NCBI GenBank assembly: GCA_009829735.1
Contig: CM020618.1
Span: 31,472,894-31,536,893, forward strand
Origin: Pyropia yezoensis
Lineage: Eukaryota; Rhodophyta; Bangiophyceae; Bangiales; Bangiaceae
Direction: 5' to 3'
Length of the DNA: 64,000 nt
Each line of letters starts with the position of its first letter. Positions within the stretch are counted from its first letter, which is position 1. Shown piece by piece: positions 49,262 through 60,359 of this stretch. The notes beneath the pieces are model-generated. The model searched no databases. It was not told where the DNA came from and saw only the letters and a program-made list of their open reading frames with translations. A program made the position numbers and the translations under genes.

Positions 49262-51821
49262 ATGGCGTCCTTCCTGGCGCGCATGCGCCGGGGCCGCATG
49301 CCTTCCCTCCTGGGCCAGGGATCTTCCCCGTGGCCCCTCAAGGCTTTCAACCGTGGACCCACGCCCCTCCCCTGGGTCCGCACTATCCTCCGGATTTACG
49401 CGGTCTTCCCCTTGGCCCGGGTGTCTACTATGGCTTTCCACCCAGGTTCCCAGCTGCCCCCCCCGGCGCACAAGGCTGGGTGGGGTCAGCGGGGAATGCG
49501 GGGAGGGGCGCCCACGGGGCTCGTTTCCGTCGCACCGCAGGAGGTGTCCCACCTACTGTGCGGCCTCCTGCTGCAAGCACTGTGCGCAGAGGCACGCGCT
49601 CCCCCAGTGGGGCGCGGCGGCCGTGACGAACGGCACAATGTGCTTGCAGCGGCCGGGGGCAGCAGCCGGGGAGGTGCGGCGGCTGGCGGCGCCGTGGCCA
49701 GTGCCACGCCGACCCCTGACGACGACAAAGGGGGTGTTGGGGTGGACGCGGACGCAGAAGCGCGTCCGCTGGCCACAGCCACACCGACCGACGACGACAA
49801 AGAGGGTGGTGGGGTGGACGAGGAGGCAGAAGCGCGTCTGGAGCGGGCCATGAATGAATGGCTGGCCGAGCACGAGGCCAACACGACGGTCATGCGTGTG
49901 GAGCCCACCGCAGGTGGACACCCGCCTACCAGCCCACGAGCCGGACGACCGTCGATTGAACACACTGCGGGGACACGGGTGACTGCCGCGTCTGCCCCTG
50001 TGCCGGCATCCCCCGTCATCCTGATTGGTGATTCATCTACCTCCTCCGCCTCACCGCCCGCGTCGTCCCGCCCAGTGGGGGGGTCTCCGACCACGTCTGC
50101 CTCGCGCTGGTCGTCGGCTCGTATGTCTGAAGACTCGTCGGGTGAGGAAATCGTCCCCGTCAGGCGGTCTCGCAAGCGACGACTCCGGCGTGGCTCCCGA
50201 GAGGTCTCCCCCGCTGTATGGGAAGCAGGGACAGGGAGAAATTCCGCGCCCGTTGGCGGTGCTGCCTGTGCGGAGGAAGACGTCGTTGCTGGTGGCGCCG
50301 ACGAATACATGGAAGGCTTGGGTGAGGAAGACCTTTTGCAGCGGCGGGGAGTCGACTGGAGCGTCGTTGACAGTGACGACGACGACAGTGGCGACGGCGA
50401 CGGCGGGAGCAGCAGTGGCGCCCCGGGGGACGTTGACAAGGCACAGCCACCAAATCCATCAAGTGGCTGCGTGCGCGCCCGGCGCAGTGGACAACTGACC
50501 CTGCCCCTCTCGAGGTACAGCAAGAACGACGGTGTGTTCGGGGAGATGCGCGTCCCGCTCCGCACCAGGACGACTGCCATGCGATCTGACGCGCTCGCCA
50601 CTTTGGGTGATGACCCACGGACAGCCCCTTGGGTGTCACTCGACGGCCAGGCGGATCGGTCGGGGTGTCACGCTTTCCCACCCGGGGCAACCCGGTCCGA
50701 AAAACGAAAGTGGAGGAAGGTGATGCGGCTGCTCAAGAGGGCGATGCCTACGATTCTGGAAGAGGCCGCGCGTGCGGCGGCCGAAGGCGCACAACATCCT
50801 CAAACGGTGGCCCACCGACCCGGCAGCCAGAAAGGTACGGTCGGAGGAGAGCAGAGGAAAGCTTGTCTATGTCTACGTCTATGTCAAGGGTCGTTGCAAG
50901 ACGTGCGTCAAAGCGGTTTACGTCGGCAAGCGGAGCTTCCTGGATACTTTTTCATTTACGACTGTGCAGCGTGCCTTCAACAGCCGGGACGACGTACACT
51001 ACGATGCTGTTGATACACAAGACACCCCGCCCCCGTTTGATATCCACTATCGACGACACCCAAAAGATTTTTGGCGGACAATCGTCTACTACTACACGGG
51101 CCCGGATGGGGACATTCCCATTCGCATGGCGGTGGCCGCGGTGGAGCGAGCCGTCTACCGGTTGCTGGAGGGACACGGCATGGCGGCACTCAACAACAAT
51201 ACGCCGTCGTTATCGGCTGTCCCGCTTGTCCCTATTGTTAGGGACACTCGCGAGTGGCGAAAGCAACGCGCCGCGCTCGAGACGTGCAAGGAGGAACACG
51301 GGGACCTGCGGGTCGCTGAACATCATGGGGCGTCCCGTACCCGATTGCACCACGTGCGGCTTCAGCGTGGACTTGGTGACCCGGCGGAGGAGCAGTGGCT
51401 CACGGACCAGGGCTTTCAGTGGGAGGCGGATCGTGCAAGTCGTGCAGAGCGATCCCTGCATCTGCGGCAATGGCCTGTCGTTAAGGACATGATCACTTGG
51501 TTGGAGAACCACAATGGTGACATGCCAGTTCGGTGGCAACAACCGAAGCGTTGCGACAAGCGCGTTCAGGGTGCCGAACTGGAGGAGAGGATGGCAGAGA
51601 ACCGTTTGCGCTGCAGGTGGGAGCTTACGATCCGGAGCTACGGGGGCGTGTCCCTCGATCATGCGCAACGCATCAATGCGGCTTTTCTGCGTGGGCGGGG
51701 GCAAGAGCCAGGGGAGGCGAGCGACTCGGTCGGGACGGGAGCAGACGGGACGGCGATGTCGGTGGCTGGGGGGTCGGTGGCGAGCGGCGACCCGGTAGCA
51801 GCCGGCGGATCGACCGCATGA
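49262..51821 (+). pseudogene. GIY-YIG-like domain protein, copy 2 (frame interrupted)
   Basis: Second copy of the gene at 39620-41815, here with its upstream part. The frame containing ATG 49262 passes through EVSHLLCGLLLQALCAEARA and a two-fold acidic repeat (TPDDDKGGVGVDADAEAR / TDDDKEGGGVDEEAEAR). It then follows the acidic and basic domains of copy 1 to about 50810. One extra C there (GTGGCCCACC against GTGGCCACC in copy 1) moves the GIY-YIG-like core into another frame, open from 50772 to the stop at 51821. This copy keeps the more natural C-terminus (SVGTGADGTAMSVAGGSVAS). The true start may lie in the Gly/Pro repeat upstream, which is in yet another frame near 49500. Whether the breaks are real or homopolymer errors cannot be told from one assembly. 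Confidence 0.6.
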
Positions 51822-52366
51822 GCGGATGGGGAGAGGCCCCAGGCGGGGGGTCCCAGTCGGCCGGACGGGGGAGGGGTGGTGAAGGGTGGAGGAGGTGGCT
51901 ACGGCCATTAACGCCGAAGCTGGACGCGGCGCTGCGCAAGTCGGCGGCGGAGAGCGAGGAGGCCTTTACCGGCGGCGGCGGCTGACCGCAGTGGCGGCGG
52001 CGGCGGCGGCAGTGGCGGCAGCGGCAGCCCACGGAGGGCCTCTTCAGCAGCGACGGGCGGGATGGCGAGCGCAGCGCCAGCAGCGGTGGGTGGGTCATCA
52101 AGACGTGTTTTTTTTTTGAGACTGGTTTAATGTCCACGATCATTGGATGTGTCTATTTATTTCTGTGTTTTCTGTGGTTAGTTCCCCATGTGGTTACACA
52201 TGATCGGCAAACGAGGTATGTACGAATGAGTCGATGAGGCCGCTAGCACGAGCAGCACCAATCCCACCCATTGCTGCACAAAGAGGGTAGCCGGCCGGAC
52301 AGAGGGTGCTTGGCAGCGCGCTCGCGTTGCCGCCGGAAGCGTGAGTAGCAACGCGGCACGAAGGGG
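49789..52366 (+). repeat. Long direct repeat, copy 2
   Basis: Partner of 39619-42197, offset 10170 bases at the start and 10169 at the end. Its extent to the left of 49789 cannot be compared because copy 1 runs into the gap. The 3' untranslated-like tail after 51821 (T-run at 52107-52116, then ATTTATTTCTG) is shared by both copies. Confidence 0.97.
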
Positions 52367-52983
52367 CCACGTCGGCGCCCAGCCAGCCGTCGCCTCCTGT
52401 TGCGGCATCACGAGCCGCCAACTGCGCCGCCGCCGCGCGGTCAGGACCTCGACCGCCAAACGAACTCCCTAAGAAGACCACTCAGTCGCGACTAGAGGAT
52501 GCACTGGCCGGCGGGCGGCGACCGCAGCGGTGGTGGCGGCGGTGACGGCGTCTAAAACCATTTAGGCACGCGACCGCAGCCACCACCACCACCGCTGTTC
52601 CCCACAAGGTGCCTCTGTCGAAGAGGCAGGACGCCGTGCGGCCGGCAGCCACGTCACCAAACTGCGGCCGCTGCCTCATTCGCATTGACACCGGGATGTA
52701 GTTGTCTCGCCCAAGGCACCACTCAACAGGCCTGTGAACGGCCCCACGACCGATTGTGTGGATGCAACAGACGATACGCCGACAGCGCTGCACCCGTCCG
52801 GACGCGGAAAGAGCTTCGCCCTCCGCAACTCGGACAGCGCCACGCCCGCCACCTCGCCGACGACGTCCGCCGCGAAGCCAACGACGACACTCCCGCCTTA
52901 AGGCCGAGGGCATTACGCTCCTTCCTTTTTTCCTCCTCCTCTCTCCCGTCACTCCTTATCCTCTCCCCCCCCCCCCCGCCACC
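52367..52983. other. Spacer right of repeat copy 2
   Basis: Unrelated to the sequence right of copy 1. A minus-strand frame (52952-52482, 156 codons) has a mixed segment (VEWCLGRDNYIPVSMRMRQR) but no recognisable domain; it is not called. Confidence 0.35.
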
Positions 52984-53209
52984 ATGGCATCACCGCTGAC
53001 CATCTTCCCGGCCGCGTCGCTGCCCATCACCACCCTCTGCGCGTCGTCTCCGTCGCAGCCCCGCCGCGGCGCCTGTGGCCGCGGGTGCCCCCTCACTTGC
53101 ATCCGCAGCCAGCGGGCGTTTGACTTTACCGAGGAGCCCGCGGACGCCGGCCGCTCGTCCGACTCGCTGCTTGAAGACGCCCCGCCGTACGGGGCGGCGG
53201 CGGTGGTGG

Positions 53210-53242
<33 letters not shown>

Positions 53243-53502
53243 TGATGGTGGTGGTGGTGATGGCCCCAGTGTCCACCCTCCGCTCGCGGGCGCCGTCCCC
53301 CTCATCGTCGCAGTCGCTGTCGCTGTCCTCGTCACGGTCGTCGTCGCCAACGGCGTTGAAGCGGATGGCAGCGGCGCCGTGGAACGTCCGGTGGGTGAAG
53401 GAGGGGAGGCGCACTTGCGGCCTACCTGCCGCCCTCCGCCGCGCGGTGGGGATGGTGCGCGGCCAGTCGGGGCGGTCGCTGACGCGGCGGGGTCGCCAAT
53501 AA
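52984..53502 (+). CDS. Hypothetical protein, 172 residues
   Basis: The ATG at 52984 has a perfect Kozak-type context (CCGCCACCATGG). The frame encodes MASPLTIFPAASLPITTL, a Cys-rich patch (RGACGRGCPLTCIRSQRAFD), an acidic/Ser stretch (FTEEPADAGRSSDSLLEDAP), an Ala/Val run from GCG/GTG repeats that could span a membrane, and a Ser/Arg-rich end with APWNVRWVKEGRR. No family recognised. The opposite strand is also open (53854-53126 and 53414-52956) with an acidic DDDRDEDSDSDCDDEGDG segment, so a minus-strand gene is a real alternative. Confidence 0.35.
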
Positions 53503-55035
53503 CGGGGTGGGACGCCACCGAGGCCGCCGCCGCCGCCGCCGCTCGCTCTTCTGCGGGCGTGCGACTGGCTACGTCCATTTCATTGCCCCACGCCACCCCG
53601 GACTCGGCATACAGCTCACACACTCCCCAGGCTGGGCAAAGGCTGCTGCACGGGGCGGCAGAGCGTCCCGCCAGCACCTGACCGTCGGGGTGCGGCGCTA
53701 CCATACCGCCCGTCCAACGGGCCCGCAGCACGGTGGCTGCCTGCTGTTTGCCGCCGCCCACTGTGTTTCGGAGTGCCGGTGGCCATGGCCCCTTTCCGCC
53801 CATTGGCGGTCCAGGCATCATCCCGCCGCCTCTGGCCCTCTTTTCCTGCCACAAGGGGGGGAGGAGCAGCCCGCCGCTGCCGCGACGTGGTGCCCGCCAC
53901 CGCTACGGCTGCCGGTGTTGCCGTCGTCGGCTAAGGTCATGGCACAGCCGTGCCGACCGGGCCCCCCCCCCCTTTGGCTGGGCACTTCGTCATCTCCTCG
54001 TGGGACTGGGTCGCGGGAAGAGTTCGACCGACACGCATGCTCGGATGGTCTCGAGAGAGAGCCACTTTGACTGCCCTTTGCTCCTTCTCTCGGCGGCATT
54101 AAATACATCTACAGCTCTTCTTCAAAAAGATGTGCACTCACATCGTCACAAAGTAGTGATTTCTCACCGAGGTCCCACCGAGGTCCCACCGAGGGTCCGC
54201 GATTGGGCCCGCGCGTCGCAGACGGGATACGATCGGGGCTCGATAGCTGCCATCGGCGGCCAATCGCACGGATCGCTGCGGTGGGGTGTGGAGAGGCTCG
54301 TGCCCCGCACGAAGGGCTGTCCGGACGACCAGTAGTCGCTCGCGGCGGTCCCGTTTGGATCTTTGCGGCACTCTCATTGGTGTATCGCACTTGTCAGCAT
54401 TCGACGGGTGAATGACCAGGCCAGCGCTGCCCCGGGAATGCGACGCCTACTTTTTGAGGAGCGCTCGGCACTCCCATTGGTGGAATTCGTCTGTCAGTAG
54501 GTACGGCCAAGCCAGTTTCGCCCTCTGCGCAGCTCGAGGATCGGCGTCTTCAAAACCGCCGCTATTTCCGGCATCCCTTGCGCTTCCAGGCTCCTTTATC
54601 TGCGGTGGCCGTGCCTGCCGTGGTATTGAGTGCCGGTGGTCGTGACCGCTCGAATTGTGGGCGACTTTGGGAAGCCGGGCAGGGGGGGGGGGGGAGGAGG
54701 CGGAAGGGTGGGCTGAGGGAGGGGGACGGACGTTGTGGGAGGGGTCCCCGATACGGCCGGATGAGGCCGAAGGGGGTCGAGGGAATACTTGGCGCGGGTC
54801 GTGTTAACCGTATCTTCGCTGCGCGCCGCTTCGTCTCCTGCAGTGCGCTGTCGCATACGGGGTCTGATGCCAAAGCCAGACAGAGCCGCGCGCCTCTGGC
54901 GATCCGTACGGCCCGTGGGCTCTCCGTGGAAAATATCACTTCTCAAAAATCCTTCTTTTCATCCATGCGCCAAGAATACATTGTGTACCGAGCCAGGTGG
55001 CCAACCCCACCAACGTCCCAGCAGGGACCGCCCCG
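53503..55035. other. Spacer; no gene recognised
   Basis: Mixed composition. A short module containing GGCACTCYCATTGGTG occurs at 54369 and 54471. A G-run lies at 54681-54693. No ORF with recognisable domain. Confidence 0.4.
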
Positions 55036-55995
55036 ACTGCCCCCCACGACGCCGACGGCGCGGCCGCGGCCCCCGACAACGCCGGCGGCGCGGGCGCTGC
55101 CCCCCACCACGCCGGCGGCGCGGCCGGTGCGCCCCACGACGCCGGCGGCGCAGGCGCACTTCCCACCACGCCGGCGGCGCGGCCGCTGCCCCCCACCACG
55201 CCGGTGGCGCGGCCGCTGCCCCCCACCAGGCCGGTAGCGCGGCCGCTGCCCCCCACCACGCCGGCGGCGCAGGCGCAATTCCCACCACGCCGGCGGCGCG
55301 GCCGCTGCCCCCCACCACGCCGGTGGCGCGGCCGCTGCCCCCCACCACGCCGGTAGCGCGGCCGCTGCCCCCCACCACGCCGGTGGCGCCGCCGCTGCCC
55401 CCCACCAAGCCAACGGCGCGGTCGCTTCCCCCCACGACGCCGGCGGCGCAGGCGCATTCCCCACCACGCCGGCGGCGCGGCCGCTGCCCCCCACCACGCC
55501 GGTGGCGCGGCCGTTGGCCCCCACCACGCCGGTAGCGAGGCCGCTGCCCCCCACGACGCCGGCGGCGCAGGCGCACTTCCCACCACGCCGCCGGTGCGGC
55601 CGCTGCCCCCCACCACGCCGGTAGCGCGGCCACTGCCCCCCACCAAGCCAACGGCGCCGCCGCTGCCCCCCACCAAGCCAACGGCGCGGTCGCTTCACCC
55701 CACAATGCCGGCGACGCGAGCGCATTTACCATCACGCCGGCGGCGCGGCCGGTGCCCCCCACAACACCGGTGGCGTGGCCGCTGCCCCCCACCACGCCGG
55801 TAGCGCGGTCGCTGCCCGCCACCAAGCCAACGGCGCGGCCGCTGCCCCGACAAAGCCAACGGCGCGGCCGCTGCCCCCCACCACGCCGGCGGCGCGGGCG
55901 CATTTCCCGCTACGCCGGCGGCGCGGCCGCTGCCCCCAACCACGCCGGTGGCGCGGCCGCCGCCGCCCACCACGGCGGCGGCGCGGCTACCCAAC
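55036..55995. repeat. 30-bp minisatellite, about 32 units
   Basis: Units such as GCGCGGCCGCTGCCCCCCAC followed by CACGCCGGTG repeat head to tail for nearly 1 kb, with variants (GCGCAGGCGCACTTCCCACC) recurring every four to six units as a higher-order pattern. Because 30 is a multiple of three, several frames on both strands remain open (ARPLPPTTPV on plus; GGSGRATGVV or WWGAAAAPPA on minus). Confidence 0.93.
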
Positions 55996-56027
55996 CTCGG
56001 CGACAGGGTCGGGTGATGTACACTCCG

Positions 56028-56843
56028 CTAACCCCACGGAAAGAAGTCGTTGATGAAGAATCTCATGCCGCTGTGGTGAGGCATTGTGGCCGTCCTTGTC
56101 GACGGGACGGCCTCCATGCCTGCGCTTCTCGCCAGCTCAGCAAAATCTGGCACCACGTGGACCACTCGCCGGATGCGCCTTGCCGGGAAAACGCGCACAC
56201 AAAAGTCATCACCAGCATCTGAAGTCGCCCAGCGTAGGCGCGCGCACGACCGCGCCGCGAGAGGGCATCCCGGCACGGGTGACGCAGCCTCCCAGAGGCA
56301 AACAACAGCCATGTCCTGCTCTGCACCATGAAACAAGAGTCGCACCTCGCCAACCATCATACCAGGCGACTCGTGATGAGCGGCTTCCTCTGGTGAAGAT
56401 GTGTCGTCACTGTCAATGAGGACAGCATCATACCACGGCTTCGACATGAACGCGGGGGAGGCGCGCACCACTTGTGAAAAGATGGTGTCGCAGTCCAGGC
56501 GGGCGGCAATCCGCAGTCCGCTCAAAACCTTGAGCGAGCTGACGGCAGGCAAGCACAGCAGTTCTCCCAGATGCGAGAGCCCCGGTCGTCGGGAAAGAAC
56601 TGCTACGCTCTGGCGTGGCAAAGAGCGCACGCGCTCACGGCACGCACTCTCGCAGGGGAGTGTCACGACTGCGGCAGCGTCGTCAGCGGCTTCGCCGGCC
56701 GGCGTCGTCAACAGGCCACTGCCCCCGACAGAGTCGTCTGTTCCTGTCGGAGGCAGAAACGGCCCGCGGCGTCGCGGCCGCGGCCATGGTGGCGGCGGCC
56801 GGCGGGTTGGTGCGGCGGGCCGGTTGCCGGTGAGGGGTGCCAT
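56028..56843 (-). CDS. Protein resembling the C-terminal tail of KDZ-type transposases
   Basis: A 271-codon ORF from ATG 56843. After a Pro/Arg-rich start it becomes well mixed: LSGLRIAARLDCDTIFSQVV, RASPAFMSKPWYDAVLIDSD, MVGEVRLLFHGAEQDMAVVC, VRVFPARRIRRVVHVVPDF and MRFFINDFFPWG. The series resembles the region after the catalytic domain in Kyakuja-Dileera-Zisupton transposases: a PxYDxV segment, a beta strand ending in an ALVxWY-like motif, an IxRxxHLVP segment, and a final (Y/F)xxNxF. The catalytic domain itself is absent here, so this would be a truncated transposase or a host gene derived from one. The match is from memory of the family and is moderate at best. The stop lies just beyond the minisatellite, so the repeat may sit in its 3' flank. 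Confidence 0.4.
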   Translation of the reverse strand: MAPLTGNRPAAPTRRPPPPWPRPRRRGPFLPPTGTDDSVGGSGLLTTPAGEAADDAAAVVTLPCESACRERVRSLPRQSVAVLSRRPGLSHLGELLCLPAVSSLKVLSGLRIAARLDCDTIFSQVVRASPAFMSKPWYDAVLIDSDDTSSPEEAAHHESPGMMVGEVRLLFHGAEQDMAVVCLWEAASPVPGCPLAARSCARLRWATSDAGDDFCVRVFPARRIRRVVHVVPDFAELARSAGMEAVPSTRTATMPHHSGMRFFINDFFPWG

Positions 56844-58729
56844 GGGTGACGGTGGCTTGTTCGTGAGCGGTGGGGGATTGCATGCCGTTCAGTCGTCTTT
56901 CCGGTGGCGGCGTGGCGGTGGCGGTGGTGTCGTCGGGTTGCAAAGCGGCCGCGGCGGTGACGGGCGCCGAGCCGGCTGCGGCGATCAAGGCGGCGGCGGC
57001 TGGTGGCCCGCGTGGGTTCGGTGGGCGTACGAGCGGAGTGGGTGGGTGGGGGGGTGGCGCGGCCGCGGGGGGGGCGATCCCCTTCTGCCCGCTCACCCAC
57101 GACCGCTGGCGACGGTACCTCCACCTCCCACTCTGCAGCCGGGATGGCTGCCCTGGCGAAACGGCGGTGAGCACAGCGGTGGCCATAGCCGGCGACACCC
57201 CGGTTGGGGCGGGCAGCCTGGTGGCGGTGGGCGAGGTACCGCCGCGCTGGGCGGCAGTGGGCGAGGTACCGCCGCGCTGGGCGGCGACGGCCCGGTGAAG
57301 GTGGTCGTCGGCAGCAGCCGCAACGCTGTGTCTGCGGCCGGCCCTGCTGTAGCGGTGTCGGCCTCGCAGATTGTGCCGAGAAGTTCGATGAGCGTGGTGG
57401 GCGGCGGGGAGGGGGAGTGACGGCAGGCAGGGGGGAGCATGCCGGTCGCTGAATGACGGCATGCTTCGGATGGCGAGATCGATCTGTCGTTTACCGGTGT
57501 GTGAGAGTGGTTAGCATAGAGCCCCGCCGACTGTGAGCGGGCAGGCGTCGCTGCGACACGCCGTGGGGCAGTAAGCAGGCGATGACGGACAGGACGAGTG
57601 CGACGGGCGAGGGGAGAGTTCGGGTCTGGAGGATGCTTGTCTGCCACCTCTCTCCCCGCTTTATTTCGCCCAACGGCCCCCGTACGAGAAGGACAGTGTT
57701 TCAATGAGCAGTAGCCGTGAGCAGCATGCGCCGCTCCTACCCTCCAGCGTCCACGGACGGGGCGCCGACCATTGCTCGGGGTGCCTCATTAGACGCGTAA
57801 TATTGGCCAGCTGAGTATTACTCCCGTGGATTAGTGGGTCGGCACGGAGCTTAGTGATAGCTGACGACACGCGAGTGCTTCGATATGCTGCCGCAGTCTC
57901 GATAGAGTCGCACGACAGGCGAACATGTACGCGACTAAATTCCCACTGTGCTGCACCGCCACCATTTCGTGCTGCAACGTTGAGGCGGGCAAATTTGGGA
58001 TAGTTCGGGCCTGCATATCCTTTGGTGATCTCGCGATGGAGACCAGAGTGGCACGCAAAGTAACGACGCGCGGTGGGGACGGGGCGGCGGGGGCGGGCCA
58101 GTCGCCAGCTTCCCCACGTAGATCGTCTGGTCGTCTTTCTTGCGGATTCAAAGAGCGCGTGGATGCCTCCTCGAAATCGGCCCTACAGACGACTGCCGTG
58201 CATGGCCTGTGGCGGGCCCGCCCCCATCTACGGTCGTGTGCAGCGGGTGCGAGGGGGAGCGGGTCTCCCGACCTTGTCTGTGGTCTCCCTGCTCTTCGGC
58301 GATCAGTGCGAAGCGGATGGTGAACCACCAATTTTACCAGTGTAACCCGTGGACCAATCAGCACTGTTGTGTCGACGGCGAGGAGGGTGGACGCCCGCAC
58401 CCAACATTGCGTTCTTCCCCCCTCGAGACTGGTCCTGATACAGTAGCGACGACGTAGCCCAGTACAGATAGCCGGCTGCTTCCTTTATTCGCAAATGCAG
58501 CCGGGACCTGCTCATCGAAACGAAGGGGGGGACCGCCGGTAGGCGACGCACCACGACCCTCTAAAGTAAGGAAGTAAAGGAGAACAAACTGCTGGACCAA
58601 TCAAAACCTGCCCAGCGCCGGGAACCACGGTCGACACGAGAGGCCCGAAAGCGCATGAGAACGCTCCTTTAGGGACGAGGACTGCACCGATGGAGACTAC
58701 GTAGTGCCTCCATAAATAAGGCGCTACAT
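56844..58729. other. Spacer; no gene recognised
   Basis: Minus-strand frames (57704-57093, 57462-56683, 58400-57831) and a plus-strand frame (57925-58323) are open but lack recognisable domains. A 30-bp tandem duplication (GTGGGCGAGGTACCGCCGCG unit) is at 57228-57287. Upstream parts of the KDZ-like gene might lie here if it is split. Confidence 0.4.
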
Positions 58730-58730
58730 T

Positions 58731-59073
58731 GTGTCTATTCTATAGACCGGATTAATTAATCCGTTTCGGATTGATTAATAATCCGGTCTTCGAATGCTTT
58801 TTTTTGGACGCTTCCCGAGATCGCCTGCTCATTCTGAAAACAGCATTGGAATCAGCGCATTTTGTTAACCCCTGGGATGCACGACGCAGCTGTGAGCGGC
58901 CAGGAGCACTTCGTGAGGCGGCTCCGCCAGCAGTCAGCCAATCAACGACCAGGATCACCATCGATTTGGGCCAGCCGTCGGGTCTCCACTGGGTCAGAAA
59001 AGCATGGTTCACTGAGGATTAAGTAATCCTCAGGACCGGATTAATTAATCCTCTATTCCAGTAGAATAGACAC
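58731..59073. mobile_element. MITE-like element with AT-rich palindromic ends
   Basis: GTGTCTATTCTA at 58731-58742 is repeated exactly in reverse complement at 59062-59073. Just inside each end lies an AT-rich palindrome: 58744-58789 folds AGACCGGATTAATTAATCCG against CGGATTGATTAATAATCCGGTCT, and 59014-59052 holds GGATTAAGTAATCC and GACCGGATTAATTAATCC. The 340-bp element contrasts sharply with its GC-rich surroundings and has no ORF. No target-site duplication is clear. Confidence 0.7.
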
Positions 59074-59079
59074 TAGAGA

Positions 59080-60270
59080 GCGCAGATGCAGCTTTCAACG
59101 GGATTCCTTCGCGCTGAAGAGTAGCAAAACAGGGAAGAAGTAAAATGAGGAACCGCAAGCTTTTACAATTAGGTTCAAAGAACGGGAGAATCGGGCTGTG
59201 CTGAAAAAGAAGAATGAATAGTGCGAAACAGTTCTTGGCATGACTATATGGGACGAGCGAGACTTCTCCATACATATTGCTTCGATGCGCGGGCCTCGGC
59301 GACGCTGCCGGCCTATTAAAAATTGTCAAATGTCAACGAAGAGGGTCGAGCACCGGTCTCGAAGGGGGTTCGAGGGGCGCATCGAGGGCTCCCCAAGGTC
59401 ACACCGAAGCCGGCCTCTATCGAAAAGAAGGGACTTTCGGACGATCGTGTGGAGCGGTGATCCGCCCCGCACGCGCCATACGACCAAAGCACGTAGGCCG
59501 GGCGCGCACACGCCCAGTTAAGGCCTGCTGTATGGGTCGGATGCTTTACACAGCTTTCAACTTATGTGGCGCCCGCACAGTGGCTGAGACGTGATTCGCG
59601 ACCATATGTCTTTGCCAATCCGTCACCATTTATCACCACGCCCAGGGCACACTCTGGAGCGCGGTCGCCGACAGACCAGGTTTGGATTTGTCGTCGAATT
59701 GATTCTCATTGCACGTGGTGGCGCCTTCCGCATCCTGCCCTCGCCGTTCCCACCGGTGATGCACCCGTGATGCACCACCCCTCACCTGTCCCATCCTTTT
59801 TGCATCGACCTTGTGCCCCTCCATGAAGCCATCCCAGCAGTACAGCACAAGCAGCCGTGTGAACTGCTTCCCTTCCCTTCCGCGGAGCTACTCATTCTAT
59901 CCGTGTGCGACTCGACTGAGGAGCAGGCGGTTAAGGAGGGCGAGAAGTGGGCTGGCTCTCAGTTTGAAGAGGCCGATCGATTTGCGTCTTCTTTTCTCGG
60001 CCGCATTGCTGGTTCCATGTAGGAAACGTACAAACCTTCTTGCACTCTCGAACCATTGGCTCGAAAAGTCCACCTTGTCACCAGAGCTGTCCTGGCCGGG
60101 GTCGGCCCCTACACGTGGACAGACTTTTCATACACATGAGCTTCTTGCATCTGAAAATAGAAACATACTGACAAAGGGACGTGCAGCCACTCACACAAGA
60201 GAATTGCAGCGCGATATCCAACCAGAGCTGACCTGAGACCTCGAAACCAGGAACGGCCTCTGTCACTGGC
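59080..60270. other. Spacer; no gene recognised
   Basis: Balanced base composition with only short, featureless open frames on both strands. Confidence 0.4.
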
Positions 60271-60273
60271 CGT

Positions 60274-60354
60274 GCGCACGGCCTACGTGCTGGTCGTATA
60301 CGACGTCGTATACGACCAGCACGATCGTATACGGCCAACACGTAGGCCGTGCGC
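60274..60354. repeat. Perfect 38-bp palindrome nested in an outer inverted repeat
   Basis: CGTGCTGGTCGTATACGAC at 60286-60304 is followed immediately by its exact reverse complement to 60323. Outside it, GCGCACGGCCTACGTG (60274-60289) pairs with CACGTAGGCCGTGCGC (60339-60354). Both nested arrangements can extrude as cruciforms. Confidence 0.95.
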
Positions 60355-60359
60355 GCACG

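Noticed and set aside
55036-55995. Repeat proteins of 250-314 codons on either strand
   Set aside because: Openness follows from a 30-bp unit without stops; several frames are equally open and none has a non-repetitive domain attached.
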